64,000 bases of DNA from CAVTWH01 sp963738365 (GTDB lineage Bacteria; Actinomycetota; Actinomycetes; Mycobacteriales; Micromonosporaceae): the NCBI GenBank assembly GCA_963738365.1, contig CAVTWH010000007.1, forward strand, positions 62,001 through 126,000, in the 5' to 3' direction. The notes under the pieces were generated by a model. It had not been told where the DNA came from. It saw only the letters and a list, made by a program, of their open reading frames with translations, and ran no database searches. This document shows, one piece after another, positions 26,679-36,003 of this stretch. The translations under genes were made by a program, and so were the position numbers. How positions within the stretch are numbered: the stretch's first letter is position 1; every line of letters starts with the position of its first letter.

Positions 26679-26727
26679 CGGATGGTCGCACAGATCGGCC
26701 TGATCAGCCGATCTGTGCGACCATCCG
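26679..26727. terminator. Perfect 21-bp hairpin
   Basis: Arms 26679-26699 and 26707-26727 are exact reverse complements around a seven-base loop (CTGATCA). The arm contains GATGGTCGCACAGATCGGC. It sits between the convergent SDR gene and GH43-like gene and probably ends both transcripts. At 21 perfect pairs it is the longest perfect inverted repeat I found in the window. Confidence 0.85.
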
Positions 26728-26793
26728 GGTCCAGGCCCGGACACCACGCCGGTGTCAGCGCCGGGCATCGGGGCGTGACGGGTCAATCGATGA

Positions 26794-27996
26794 TCAGCAG
26801 TTCGACATGTTCCACGGTGAGCGCGGGATCTGGTTGGGCGTAGGGCCGTTCCAGGTGAGGCACATCAGGTGCGTCTTGCGCCGGTGTGGGACTCCGTTGT
26901 CCCTGAACACCTGCGGCAACGCCTGCGGGCCGTCGTGGTAGGCAAAGAGGATCTTGCTGTTCGAGACGTGCTGCACGATGGACGCCTGGGTGGTCCATTC
27001 GGTGCTGCTGCCGCACATCAGGATGCCGCCGTAGGTGTACGGCCCCATGGCGTTCACCGCGGTGGCGTAGGCGATGGCCTCGTTGTTCGAGTCGCAGCCC
27101 GGTGCGTTGTCGGAGGTCGGTTTGACCGCGAATTCGAGGAAGTAGTTCCAGGGCACGCTCCAATCGGCGCCGACCTCGTTCCAGCTGTAGAGGGCCGGAC
27201 CTTCCAGGTACGGGTGACCGCCGATGCCGGAGCAGGAGCCCAGGCCGGCGTTCTCGATGCCGCCGATGGTGAGCACCTGCGGTGGGTCGAAGAAGTTCAG
27301 CATGTCGTCGTGGTGGAGCTGGCCGATCGAAATACTTCCGCAGTCGCTGTTGTCGCCGTTGGCGTAGACCATGACGGGGTCGTAGTTGCTGTTGATCATC
27401 GGGTCGCTGGCGTAGCCGCCGTTGGGCGAGGTCGCCGTCTGGACCCGACCCTGGTACGTGAACCCGTGCACCCCGTCGGGATTCGTCGACTTGAACAGGT
27501 AGATCCGCGACGAGTGCGACTCGTCGTTGATGTTGACCACGTCGGGCACGAAGATGTAGTACGCGCCGTTGATGTACCGCGCGCCGGGCGCCCAGAGGTG
27601 CAGGGAATTGCTGACCACTCCGATACCGAGCGCGTTCAGCTGACCCTCGCTCACGGCGTAGCCCTGGAATACCCAGTTCGCCGGGTCGGAGGCGTCCGTG
27701 CCGGGGCTCAGGCGGAACATCCCCGTCCTGCTCATCGGGTAGTAGTTCTGGCCCATCGGCCAGGGGTTGGTCAGGTCTTCTGAGGTGTAGAGACACAGCG
27801 TCATCCCGCCACCCGGGGCGGGGCACTGGATGAGCTCCGGGTCCGACCCGTTGCGGGCGCCGGTGATGGCCCCGCCGGTGTCGGCGTGAGCAACGCTCAT
27901 GCCCACGGTGGCCGTCGCTACGACGGCGGCGATGAACGCGAGGAGACGGGCCCAGCGCGGCACGGTGACACGTGTGCCGTGTCTGCGTCTGATCAT
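26794..27996 (-). CDS. Secreted GH43-like glycosidase (five-bladed propeller)
   Basis: A 400-residue exported protein. The signal peptide has a twin-arginine-like start (MIRRRHGTRVTVPRWARLL) and a hydrophobic core ending near VAHADT. The mature region has family 43-type glycosidase segments: NGSDPELIQCP near the start, LWAPGARYINGAYYIFVPDV, SDPMINSNYDPVMVY and HPYLEGPALYSWNEV. I cannot assign all three catalytic acids with certainty. Arabinan- or xylan-side-chain cleavage is the likely role, consistent with the cell-wall enzymes further right. It carries no carbohydrate-binding module. It is convergent with the SDR gene. Confidence 0.7.
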   Translation of the reverse strand: MIRRRHGTRVTVPRWARLLAFIAAVVATATVGMSVAHADTGGAITGARNGSDPELIQCPAPGGGMTLCLYTSEDLTNPWPMGQNYYPMSRTGMFRLSPGTDASDPANWVFQGYAVSEGQLNALGIGVVSNSLHLWAPGARYINGAYYIFVPDVVNINDESHSSRIYLFKSTNPDGVHGFTYQGRVQTATSPNGGYASDPMINSNYDPVMVYANGDNSDCGSISIGQLHHDDMLNFFDPPQVLTIGGIENAGLGSCSGIGGHPYLEGPALYSWNEVGADWSVPWNYFLEFAVKPTSDNAPGCDSNNEAIAYATAVNAMGPYTYGGILMCGSSTEWTTQASIVQHVSNSKILFAYHDGPQALPQVFRDNGVPHRRKTHLMCLTWNGPTPNQIPRSPWNMSNC

Positions 27997-28515
27997 GGTG
28001 CGCTCCGTTCTGATGGGTGGATTCGCCTGTCGTTGCCCCCGCGTCCCGCGATGCGCGCTCGGGCTCAGCGCCAGCCACCGTTGCTCGGCAGCGCAGACCG
28101 TCTACCGGGAGTCGGCGCAGCTGACACCGCGCCGGCAACTCCGCGTGTCCCAGGAAGGTGGGAATCGCCGGCCTACGGCCCGTCGGATCCGTCCGATAGG
28201 ACCGGCGTAGGGGTGGCTGTCGATCTCGCGGCGGGACTGCCTGATGGCCTCCGGGTGCTGCGTGGCGTACGGCTTGCCAGGCGAAGTCGGGTTTGTTGTG
28301 GCCGACAACATGTAGCCCGATGGTCAAACCGTAGGCACGGCATAGGCGGTGGGCAATGGGGCGGGCGACCCGACCGAGCCGGGACGGCGCCAGGACAGGT
28401 GTCCCGGGGCGCGAGCTGTCGACGTTCCACGCCTGCCCGCGACGTCACGCCGGACCGCAGGGAGGATCCACCGTCCCGGGTTTTCCCGCGATCTTGTTTC
28501 TGGTAGGCATGGGCG
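27997..28515. promoter_or_regulatory. 519-bp divergent region with palindrome TGTTGT-5-ACAACA
   Basis: The gap lies between the leftward GH43-like gene and the rightward MFS gene. An inverted repeat at 28294-28310, TGTTGTGGCCGACAACA, is a reasonable regulator site. I see no credible gene; frames here have poor codon bias. Confidence 0.45.
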
Positions 28516-29817
28516 ATGACCGATGTCGCGCGGACGGCGGACGATCTGCGCGGCTGCCCCGGTTTCGGACCGTTCTGGGCCGCGGCCACCGTCTCGTCCT
28601 TCGGTACCTACGTCACGACGCTGGCCATCCCGGTGTTCATCGTGTTCACGTTGGACGGCGGAGCGGCCAAGGTCGGTCTGGTCAGTGCGGCGCGGTGGCT
28701 GCCCTACCTGCTGTTCGGTGTGTTCGCCGGCGTGTTCGTCGAGCGGGCACGTCGGCGGCCGATTCTGGTGACGACCGACTTTGTGCGCTGCGCCCTGCTC
28801 GTCGCCATCCCGGCGCTGGCGGTGGCCCGTCACCTGTCGCTCGTCGTCCTGGTGGCGTTCATGGTGCTGTTCGGGTTGGCGTCGTTGGCCAATGACGCCG
28901 CGTCGCAGTCGCTTCTCCCTCGCCTCGTGCCACCCCGCCTGCTCACCCGCGCCAATGCCAGGCTCGACCAGAGCGATGCCGTTGCGCAGACCTCGGGCCC
29001 GCTGCTGGCCGGTGGTCTGGTGTCACTGCTGACCGCGCCGTGGGCGGTGCTGGCCGACGCGGCCAGCTACTTCGCCTCCGGCCTGCTGCTGTTGCGCGTG
29101 CCGGTGGCCGAGCCGCCCGCGCGGCGACTGTCGCTGCGGGGCGTGCGCGGTGAAGCGGTCGAAGGGGTCCAGTGGATCTACCGGCACCGCACGCTCGGCC
29201 CGTACGTGCTGAGCACGCATGGCTGGTTCCTGATCAACGCCATCGCCGGCGCGACGCTGCCGGTGTTCGCGCTTCGGACGATGGGCCTGAGCCCGTTCAG
29301 GCTGGCTCTGGCACTCGCCGGCGCAGGTGTCGGCGGACTGCTCGGCGCGCTGAACGCCCCGGCGCTCGGCGCCCGGTTCGGTGCCGGGCGGATCGTGATC
29401 GCGAGCGTTGCGGGCAATGGGCTGGCTTGGGCCCTGATCGCCTCAGGTGGGCACGGCTGGGGTGGCTGGGTCGTCTTCGCCAGCGGGGAGTTCCTGCTCG
29501 GGCTGACCATGGGCACGGCCAACGCGAACGAGATGGGCTACCTGCAGTCGATCACCCCCGACCAACTCCAGGGGCGGACGAACGCCACCAGGCGGTCGGT
29601 CAACCGGGCGATGATCGTCATCGGAGCGCCCCTGGGCGGCGTGCTCGCCGACGCGGCGGGCTACCGTCCGATGCTCTACGCAGCCGCCGTGGGCTTCGCT
29701 CTGGTGGCGGCCGGCCTGGCCGTCACCCCCTACCGGCACGCCCGCGTCGACGACCCGGGCGGGTGGGCTGCTCGCAATCCTGGAGGGGCTACCGCCGCGT
29801 CGGCGGTGCGGCGGTGA
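28516..29817 (+). CDS. MFS transporter, DHA3 (macrolide-efflux-like) family
   Basis: A 433-residue transporter with about 12 hydrophobic segments. Family-like motifs are GFGPFWAAATVSSFGTYVTTLAIPVFI in helix 1, WLPYLLFGVFAGVFVERARRRPILV in the helix 2-3 loop, LVPPRLLTRANARLDQSDAVAQTSGPLLAGGL and SITPDQLQGRTNATRRSVNRAM. These match the MFS_3/DHA3 group of drug exporters. No regulator gene is adjacent. The substrate is unknown. The C-terminal tail is hydrophilic and glycine/alanine-rich. Confidence 0.88.
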   Translation: MTDVARTADDLRGCPGFGPFWAAATVSSFGTYVTTLAIPVFIVFTLDGGAAKVGLVSAARWLPYLLFGVFAGVFVERARRRPILVTTDFVRCALLVAIPALAVARHLSLVVLVAFMVLFGLASLANDAASQSLLPRLVPPRLLTRANARLDQSDAVAQTSGPLLAGGLVSLLTAPWAVLADAASYFASGLLLLRVPVAEPPARRLSLRGVRGEAVEGVQWIYRHRTLGPYVLSTHGWFLINAIAGATLPVFALRTMGLSPFRLALALAGAGVGGLLGALNAPALGARFGAGRIVIASVAGNGLAWALIASGGHGWGGWVVFASGEFLLGLTMGTANANEMGYLQSITPDQLQGRTNATRRSVNRAMIVIGAPLGGVLADAAGYRPMLYAAAVGFALVAAGLAVTPYRHARVDDPGGWAARNPGGATAASAVRR

Positions 29818-29918
29818 CGGTCGCGTCCCGGACAACGGATGGACATCAAGGCGCAGACCGGACATTGTCCGGACCCGTTCGAGTGGGATGTCACGTGAGG
29901 CGGTTACGGTTGGCAACT

Positions 29919-30197
29919 ATGAAGACCTATTCCGGTCCGGCCAGGCTGACCCTCGTCGACGGCTCCCAGTTGTCCGGCATGGCTTCCCTCAGCACCAACC
30001 AGCGCGGAGGCATCGAGGGGTGGGGCGGCACGTTCCGTCCCGACCAGGTCAGTGCGGACTTCGGCACAGCAGGGGACGGGCTGTCCCTGGAACTGCCCTA
30101 CGACCAGGTCGGGTCGGTGGCCGTCACCGGCTTCCGGAAGCTGCTCGCGACGCAGATACTGGTGTCCCTCAAGGGAAGCGGCCCTGCCCCATTCTGA
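29919..30197 (+). CDS. Small hypothetical protein
   Basis: A 92-residue protein starting MKTYSGPARLTLVDGSQLSG, with alternating hydrophobic residues, several glycines (GGIEGWGGTFRPDQ) and no signal peptide or membrane helix. It looks like a small all-beta domain, similar in feel to short actinobacterial hypothetical proteins. Good GC bias at third codon positions supports it being real. I do not recognise a function. A hairpin follows its stop. Confidence 0.6.
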   Translation: MKTYSGPARLTLVDGSQLSGMASLSTNQRGGIEGWGGTFRPDQVSADFGTAGDGLSLELPYDQVGSVAVTGFRKLLATQILVSLKGSGPAPF

Positions 30198-30214
30198 TCC
30201 GCGGCCAGCCCCCC

Positions 30215-30250
30215 GGTGGCCGCGGCCGGGCGACAGCTCGGCCGGCCACC
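30215..30250. terminator. GC-rich hairpin between convergent genes
   Basis: GGTGGCC...CGGCCG at 30215-30228 pairs with CGGCCGGCCACC at 30239-30250, leaving a two-base bulge. It separates the small hypothetical gene from the convergent PaaX-like gene. Confidence 0.6.
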
Positions 30251-30261
30251 GTTGACGCGGG

Positions 30262-31080
30262 TCACCCGGCCCCGGGCACCCGGCCCGCGCCGGCTGCGCG
30301 TAGCCGGGCGGCGATGTGTTCCGCGGCGGCCGGCAGGAAGGTCTGTCCGACCGCGCCGATGGTGGCGCGCAGTTCGGGGAGGCACCACCGGGCCGGGTAC
30401 AAGCCGGTCGGCAGCACCGGCGCCCGCAGCGTGTCGACCATGACCGGGCTGACCAGTGTGGCGTACCGGCGCAGCGCGTCGGCGCCGGTGGGCACGTCGG
30501 GGTCGGCGAGGACCTGGCGTAACCGCGCCAGGTGGTCGGCGTAGCGGCGGTCCAGCGCGAGGAGGTTCCAGGCCTGCGCGGCGGCCCGGGCGGCGTCGGC
30601 TTCGGCCAACGCCAGCTGTCCCTGGTAGAGCACCGCGTCGGCGGGTGCCTGGTCCAGGATCGCGGCCAGGTCGGCCCAGCGTTCCCGCAGGCTGATCAGG
30701 ATGCCCGAGCCGAGCAGCCCGAACCCGGCCAGCGCGGCGGCACGCCGCAGCCGGTCCCGGTAGGCCCGCCGCTGCTCGGGGATCTGGTGGATCAGGGCGT
30801 GGAAGTGGCCGGGCCACGGTGCCGGGTCGGTGGCGGCGGTCCGGATCCGTTCGAAGCCGCGGGCCAGGTCACCGGCCAGCCGGTAGTGGGCGGTCCGGCC
30901 GTGCCGGGCGGCGGCCAGGTTGCCCTCGCGGCGCAGCCGGGCGATCGCCGCGCGGGCGGCGGCCGGGCTGGTGCCCAGGTCGCCGAGGAGCGCGACCAGC
31001 GCCGGGCCGGGTAGTTCCGGCCGGCCGGAGACCCCGAACAGGAAGGCCACCACCCGGGCAGCCGGACCGCGGTCGGGCAT
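30262..31080 (-). CDS. PaaX-family transcriptional regulator
   Basis: About 272 residues. The N-terminal winged helix resembles PaaX (VVAFLFGVSGRPELPGPALVALLGDLGTSPAAARAAIARL followed by REGNLAAARHGRTAHYRL; recognition helix around residues 40-60). A C-terminal domain has YQGQLALAEADAARAAAQAW and a late LPTGLYPARWCLPELR motif. PaaX-like repressors sense acyl- or aryl-CoA thioesters. The ATG at 31080 (MPDRGPAAR) is preferred to an in-frame start at 31137. It is divergent from the membrane protein at 31152 across about 70 bases and likely controls it. Confidence 0.8.
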   Translation of the reverse strand: MPDRGPAARVVAFLFGVSGRPELPGPALVALLGDLGTSPAAARAAIARLRREGNLAAARHGRTAHYRLAGDLARGFERIRTAATDPAPWPGHFHALIHQIPEQRRAYRDRLRRAAALAGFGLLGSGILISLRERWADLAAILDQAPADAVLYQGQLALAEADAARAAAQAWNLLALDRRYADHLARLRQVLADPDVPTGADALRRYATLVSPVMVDTLRAPVLPTGLYPARWCLPELRATIGAVGQTFLPAAAEHIAARLRAAGAGRVPGAG

Positions 31081-31151
31081 CGACTCCGAGCGTCCTCCTG
31101 TTACGCTCTCGCTCACGACCGTGAGCATAACCGCCATATTTCGGAGGAGCG

Positions 31152-31859
31152 ATGAGCGTCGACCGGCTGGCCGCGCGTCCCGCCTGGGTACGCGCCCTGC
31201 TGTTGTGGGTTCCGAGCATCGCGTTGAACGTGCTGTTGCCGATCCTCACCTACTCCGTGCTGCGTGACCGCGGCGTCAGCGAGGCCGCCGCGCTGATCGC
31301 CAGCGGTGTCTGGCCGGCGCTGGAGACCGTCCTGTCGCTGGCCGTGCACCGCCGGATCGACGAGTTCAGCATCTTCACGCTGGTGTTCCTGGCACTCGGC
31401 GCGATCGCCGCACTGGGCTTCAACAGCCCCCGGCTGGTGCTGGCCAAGGACGCGGCGGCGCACGGCCTGTTCGGGCTGGTACTGCTCGCCTCGCTGGCCG
31501 CACCCCGGCCGCTGATGTTCTACTTCGGCCGGCGCTTCGCCACCAACGGCACGCCCGAGTCGATCGCCCGGTGGAACGGCCTGTGGCAGTACCCCGGCTT
31601 CCGGGCCAGCCAGCGGCTCATCACGGTGGTCTGGGGAGTGGTCACGACAACCGCCGCACTCGTCCAGATCTTCCTCGCGTACCACCTTTCCACCGACACC
31701 ATGGTGGTGATCGGCAACGTGCTGCCGCTGGCCGTGCTGGGCGGCCTGATCGCCTGGACCATCCGCTACGGCCGGGCCCGCTCGCGCGCCGCCGGGCAGC
31801 GGGTGGTCACCGTCGCCGGGGAGCCCGGTGCGGTCGGCGCGGTGCCCGAGGCCGGGTGA
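31152..31859 (+). CDS. VC0807-like integral membrane protein
   Basis: A 235-residue protein with about six hydrophobic segments: ALLLWVPSIALNVLLPILTYSVL, an early GVSEAAALIASGVWPALETV, FTLVFLALGAIAALGF, then FGLVLLASLAAPRPLMFYFGRRFA and two more near the C-terminus. This pattern fits the VC0807 family of membrane proteins of unknown function, frequent in actinobacteria. GGAGGAGC precedes the ATG. It shares a divergent promoter region with the PaaX-like gene. Confidence 0.8.
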   Translation: MSVDRLAARPAWVRALLLWVPSIALNVLLPILTYSVLRDRGVSEAAALIASGVWPALETVLSLAVHRRIDEFSIFTLVFLALGAIAALGFNSPRLVLAKDAAAHGLFGLVLLASLAAPRPLMFYFGRRFATNGTPESIARWNGLWQYPGFRASQRLITVVWGVVTTTAALVQIFLAYHLSTDTMVVIGNVLPLAVLGGLIAWTIRYGRARSRAAGQRVVTVAGEPGAVGAVPEAG

Positions 31860-31904
31860 CCAGCCGCCGGCCGGCCCGTACCACCGGTGCGGTGGCCGGT
31901 CGGC

Positions 31905-33581
31905 TCACCGGGCGGGGACCGGGGCGATCAGCTGGGCGCGGGCGTGTCTGATCGCGGTCGGTGTGTCCGGGAAGATCAGCCCGTCGCGGCGCAGCTGCCC
32001 GGCCACGCCCAGCGTGCTCAACACCTGGTCGTGACCGGGCGCGATACCTGACAGCAGCACGGTGATCCCGCGCCGCTGCAGCCGGGTGATCGCGTCGCCG
32101 AGCACGCGCGCGCCGGTCGCGTCGATGGTGGACACCCGCGACATCCGCAGGATCACCGTCCGCACGTCGGCGACCTCGGACAGTTCGAGGAGAAAATGGT
32201 GGGCCGCGGCGAAGAACAGCGGGCCGTCGAGGCGGTAGGCGACGATGTGCTCCGTCAACAGCTGGTGTTCCTCGGCGCTGTGGTCGCCGGGCTCCAGCGG
32301 CACCTGTTCCAGCCGGGCGGTGCGAGCCACCGCCCGCAGCGCCAGCACCACCGCCACGCCGATACCCACGGCGACGGCCTTGACCAGGTCGAACACGACG
32401 GTCACCGCGAACGTGAGGACCAGGACCAGAGCGTCGCCACGGGTGGAGCGGGCCAGCGCGATCAGGGCGCTGGCCTCGACCATCCGCACGGTCGTGGCCA
32501 GCAGCACACCGGCCAGCGCCGCGAGCGGGATCCGGGACACCAGCGGTGCCGCGGCGAGCACGATCGCAGCGAGGGCCACCGCGTGGGTCAGCGACGCCAG
32601 TTTGGAACGGGCGCCGGCACGGACATTGACCGCGGTCCGGGCGATGGCCGCGGTGGCCGGGATGCCACCGAACACCGGAGCGGCGAGGTTCGCCAGTCCC
32701 TGCCCGAACAGTTCGCGGTCCGGGTCGTGACGTTCACCGACGCTCATCGCGTCGGCCACCGTGGCTGACAGCAGACTCTCCAGGGCGGCCAGCGCCGCGA
32801 CCGCCAGGGCCGAGGGCAGCAGCGTCCGGATCGCGGTGGGATCCAGGAAACCCAACGAGGGTACGGGCACGCCGGCCGGGAGCGTACCGATGCGCGTCAG
32901 GCCGATCGGGGCCGACTCGGCCAGTCCGGTGGCCGCGGCGACCGCGAGCAACGAGAACGGCAACCCCGGCCGCCAGCGCGCACCGAGCAGCATCACCGCC
33001 GCGACGCCGACGGCCACCGCGACCGGAGCGGGATGAGGATCGCGGACGAACCGGGCCAGCGCGTCACCGGCCACCGCCCACACCTTCGCACCGTGCGCAC
33101 CGGCGACCCCCAACGCCGCCGGCACCTGCTGCAGGGCGATGACGACCGCGATACCGGCGGTGAACCCTTCGATCACCGGCGTGGGAAGGTAGCGCACATA
33201 CCGGCCGAGACGCGCCAGCGCCAACCCCACCAGCACCACGCCTGCCATGACGCCGACCATCAGCACCCCGCTCGCGCCGAACTGCCGGACCACCGGCATC
33301 AGCACCACGGTCATCGCGCCGGTCGGCCCGGACACCTGCAGGTTCGATCCGCCGAACACCGCGGCGACCGCGCCCGCGACCACCGCGGTGACCAGCCCGG
33401 CCTGTGCTCCGAGCCCCGAGGTGACGCCGAACGCCAACGCCAACGGCAACGCGACCACCGCCACCGTGAGCCCGGCGACCAGATCGGCCCGCGGGCTGCG
33501 GCGTACCGCCGCCCAGTCCGACCGCTGGGGCAGCAGCCCGGTCAACCGCGCCGCGGCGACGCGGAGCGCCCCGGCTCTCAC
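31905..33581 (-). CDS. SulP-family anion transporter with STAS domain
   Basis: A 558-residue transporter of the SulP/SLC26 family. The membrane part (residues 25 to about 410) has ADLVAGLTVAVVALPLALAFG, the glycine-rich TAVVAGAVAAVFGGSNLQVSGPTGAMTVVL and GFTAGIAVVIALQQVPAALG. GGIPATAAIARTAVNVRAGARS lies before the last helices. A C-terminal STAS domain follows (YRLDGPLFFAAAHHFLLEL, RMSRVSTIDATGARVL). Likely substrates are sulfate or bicarbonate. Its GTG start overlaps the ArsR stop, so the two genes are translationally coupled. Confidence 0.9.
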   Translation of the reverse strand: MRAGALRVAAARLTGLLPQRSDWAAVRRSPRADLVAGLTVAVVALPLALAFGVTSGLGAQAGLVTAVVAGAVAAVFGGSNLQVSGPTGAMTVVLMPVVRQFGASGVLMVGVMAGVVLVGLALARLGRYVRYLPTPVIEGFTAGIAVVIALQQVPAALGVAGAHGAKVWAVAGDALARFVRDPHPAPVAVAVGVAAVMLLGARWRPGLPFSLLAVAAATGLAESAPIGLTRIGTLPAGVPVPSLGFLDPTAIRTLLPSALAVAALAALESLLSATVADAMSVGERHDPDRELFGQGLANLAAPVFGGIPATAAIARTAVNVRAGARSKLASLTHAVALAAIVLAAAPLVSRIPLAALAGVLLATTVRMVEASALIALARSTRGDALVLVLTFAVTVVFDLVKAVAVGIGVAVVLALRAVARTARLEQVPLEPGDHSAEEHQLLTEHIVAYRLDGPLFFAAAHHFLLELSEVADVRTVILRMSRVSTIDATGARVLGDAITRLQRRGITVLLSGIAPGHDQVLSTLGVAGQLRRDGLIFPDTPTAIRHARAQLIAPVPAR

Positions 33582-33937
33582 CGGTCCGGCCGGTCGGCCC
33601 GCAACTGCGCCAGCAGCCCGCCCCGGTCGGACAGCACCGCGCCCAGGATCCGGCGTCCGGCCGCCAACAGGTCGGCCACGTCGGGCGTACTGAGCGCGTA
33701 GACCACCAGTGCGCCGTCGCGCGAGGACGTCACCAGTCCGGCCCGGCGCAGCACCGACAGCTGCTGGGACAGGCTCGACGGTTCCACGTCGATCTCGGCC
33801 AGCAACTCACGGACCGGCTTCGGGCCGTCCTGCAAGAGTTCCAGCACCCGGATCCGCACCGGATGACCCAGCGTGCGGAATAGTTCCGCCTTCGCCTGGT
33901 ACAGCGGCACAGAGCCGCCGGCAGCTGCTCCCGGCAT
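33578..33937 (-). CDS. ArsR-family transcriptional regulator
   Basis: A 119-residue winged-helix protein: AKAELFRTLGHPVRIRVLELLQDGPKPVRELL, the recognition helix VEPSSLSQQLSVLRRAGLV, and a wing (SSRDGALVVYALS). No cysteine pair for metal sensing is visible (no CxC in the recognition helix), so the signal is probably not a thiolate-bound metal. It overlaps the downstream SulP gene by four bases and most likely represses that operon. The AT-rich stretch GTTGCAAATATCTTAAAG just upstream of its start is a candidate operator. Confidence 0.88.
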   Translation of the reverse strand: MPGAAAGGSVPLYQAKAELFRTLGHPVRIRVLELLQDGPKPVRELLAEIDVEPSSLSQQLSVLRRAGLVTSSRDGALVVYALSTPDVADLLAAGRRILGAVLSDRGGLLAQLRADRPDR

Positions 33938-34060
33938 CGCCGCCTCCTCGCCAGTCGTGCCCCGAGTTTAGCAGTTGCAAATATCTTAAAGTTGTGAAGT
34001 TGGCGACTCCACCCCCGGTCGGTGTTTGGTCGCGTCGTCCGGACATGCCACCGTGGGACG

Positions 34061-35077
34061 GTGAAGCTATCGGTGCGGTACTGCAGTACGCCCGGCGGCC
34101 GGGTGGCGTACGCGTCAACGGGCGCGGGGCCGCCGCTGTTGTGCGACACCGGGTGGATCACCCATCTTCGTGGGCAGCTCGACCTGCTCGCCTTCGGCCC
34201 GTTCATCGAGCGGCTGGCCGAGCACTTCACGGTCATCCGCTACGACCGGCCCGGCTGTGGCCTGTCCGACCGCGATCGCGTCGACCTGTCCTTCGACGAC
34301 CAGGTGGCCGTGGCGCTGGCGGTGGCCGATGCCGCCGGTGCGCCCCGGTTCCGCCTGTTCGGCGCATCGCAGGGAGGTCAGGTGGCTGCCGCCGTCGCGG
34401 CCAGCTGTCCGGAGCGCGTCGACGCGCTGGTCACCTACGGCATGTGCGCCAACGGCGCGAACCTGGCCTCCGCCGAGGCCAGGAAGTCGGTCGTGGCACT
34501 GGTGCGGGCGCACTGGGGGATGGGGCTACAGGCCCTGACGGGCGCGTTCATCACCGATCCCACGGCGGAGGATGTGGCGGCATTCGCTCGATTCCAGCGG
34601 GTCAGCGCCTCGGCCGAGTTGGCCGCCCGCCAGCTGGAGGTGTACTACGACACCGACATCGGCCCCCTGCTGCCGACGATTGCGGCACCGACCGCCGTCC
34701 TGCACCGGGAAGCCGACCGCGGTACGCCGTTCGAGCTGGGCCGTGACGTCGCCGCGCGCATACCCGCGGCGGAGCTGATCCCGCTACCGGGCTCCAGCCA
34801 CCTGTTCTACCACGGCGACTGGCAGGCCGTCCTGGAGGCGACCGTGGGCTTCCTCGGTCGGCCCGCACGCAGTGGGCAGCGGCTGACGGACCGCGAGTTC
34901 CAGGTGGCCGAACTGGTGACCGAAGGGCTGACCAACCACGCCATCGCCGGGCGCCTGGCGGTGGCGCCGCGGACCGTCGAAACGCACGTGGAGAACATCC
35001 GACGCAAGTTGCAGGTGAGCTCCCGAGCCCAGATCGCCGCCTGGGCGACCGAGCAGCGACTGCGGCAACGCCCGTGA
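34061..35077 (+). CDS. Alpha/beta hydrolase fused to a LuxR-type HTH
   Basis: About 338 residues with two domains. Residues 1 to about 265 are an alpha/beta hydrolase: GPPLLCDTGWITHLRGQLD, VIRYDRPGCGLSDRD, a full nucleophile elbow LFGASQGGQVAAAV, and a late PGSSHLFYHGDW histidine. Residues about 275-338 are a GerE/LuxR helix-turn-helix (LTDREFQVAELVTEGLTNHAIAGRL and APRTVETHVENIRRKL). A hydrolase domain may act as ligand sensor for a transcription factor. The GTG at 34061 (MKLSVRYCSTPGG) is preferred over a GTG at 34022. It lies upstream of a hotdog protein and an LLM enzyme, likely targets. Confidence 0.87.
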   Translation: MKLSVRYCSTPGGRVAYASTGAGPPLLCDTGWITHLRGQLDLLAFGPFIERLAEHFTVIRYDRPGCGLSDRDRVDLSFDDQVAVALAVADAAGAPRFRLFGASQGGQVAAAVAASCPERVDALVTYGMCANGANLASAEARKSVVALVRAHWGMGLQALTGAFITDPTAEDVAAFARFQRVSASAELAARQLEVYYDTDIGPLLPTIAAPTAVLHREADRGTPFELGRDVAARIPAAELIPLPGSSHLFYHGDWQAVLEATVGFLGRPARSGQRLTDREFQVAELVTEGLTNHAIAGRLAVAPRTVETHVENIRRKLQVSSRAQIAAWATEQRLRQRP

Positions 35078-35187
35078 CGCCTCGGTTGTTTCCTGGACGC
35101 CTCGGTGCTGTTCGCGCGGACCGCGCGGCGCCGGGCCCGTAGTTCACCCGATGGCCGGCGACGCCACGGCGCTCGTAGCGTCGAGTC

Positions 35188-36003
35188 ATGTCACATACGT
35201 CGGGGCGCGCCCCTGCTGCCGGAGCCGCAGACCGATCACCGCCCGCGGGAGCTGCGACGGTGACGGTTGCCTCCCGCTTCCGCGGTCCGGCCGGCAGCGC
35301 CAACGGTGGCTACCTGTGCGGACTCGTCGCCGCCCAGCTCGGCGGGGCGGCGGTGGTGACGCTGCACAGTCCACCGCCGCTGGCCAGCCCGCTGACCGTC
35401 GAGCCCGGCGCCGACGGCTCGGTGCGCGCTCGGCACGGCAGCACCCTGGTGGCCACGGCGGCGCCCGCTCAGGACGGGCCGGCCCTGGGCGTACCGGCAA
35501 TTGTCTCGGCGGCCGCCGCCCGGGCAGCCGTCGGTCAGGCCCGGTACTTCCGGGACCCGCTGTACCCGGACTGCTTCGTCTGCGGTATCGACCGGCAGGC
35601 AGGCGACGGCCTGCGGATTTTTCCCGGACCCGTGCCCCACCGGGCGATCTGGGCGGCGCCCTGGACGCCGGACGCCTCCGTCGCCGACAGCAGCGGACAG
35701 GTGTACCCGGAAATCATCTGGGCAGTCCTGGACTGCCCCGGCGGCATCGCCGCGGGCGAGGCCGCCGACCTGGACGACAGCACCGCCATCGTGCTCGGCC
35801 GGATGACCGCCGGCCTGACCCGGCTGCCCGCGGTCGGCGAAGCGTGCCGGGTGATCGCCTGGCCCGGTGCGCACGAGGGCCGCAAGCTGAGGGCCGGATC
35901 GGCGCTGCTGGGGCCGACGGGCGACGTGCTGGCGGTGGCGGGGGCGGTGTGGCTGACCGTGCCACGTCCGGCCGCCACCGTCACCGGAGGGGGGACGCGA
36001 TGA
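35188..36003 (+). CDS. Hotdog-fold (thioesterase-like) hypothetical protein
   Basis: A 271-residue protein with a SRFRGPAGSANGGYLCGLVAAQLGG opening helix region typical of hotdog-fold thioesterase-like proteins, a central YPDCFVCGIDRQAGDGLRIFPGP segment, and a second half with YPEIIWAVLDCPGGIAA. It resembles actinobacterial proteins annotated only as hypothetical or thioesterase-superfamily. A double hotdog arrangement is likely from the length. Its stop overlaps the start of the LLM gene (ATGA), so the two are coupled and probably act in one pathway. Confidence 0.75.
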   Translation: MSHTSGRAPAAGAADRSPPAGAATVTVASRFRGPAGSANGGYLCGLVAAQLGGAAVVTLHSPPPLASPLTVEPGADGSVRARHGSTLVATAAPAQDGPALGVPAIVSAAAARAAVGQARYFRDPLYPDCFVCGIDRQAGDGLRIFPGPVPHRAIWAAPWTPDASVADSSGQVYPEIIWAVLDCPGGIAAGEAADLDDSTAIVLGRMTAGLTRLPAVGEACRVIAWPGAHEGRKLRAGSALLGPTGDVLAVAGAVWLTVPRPAATVTGGGTR

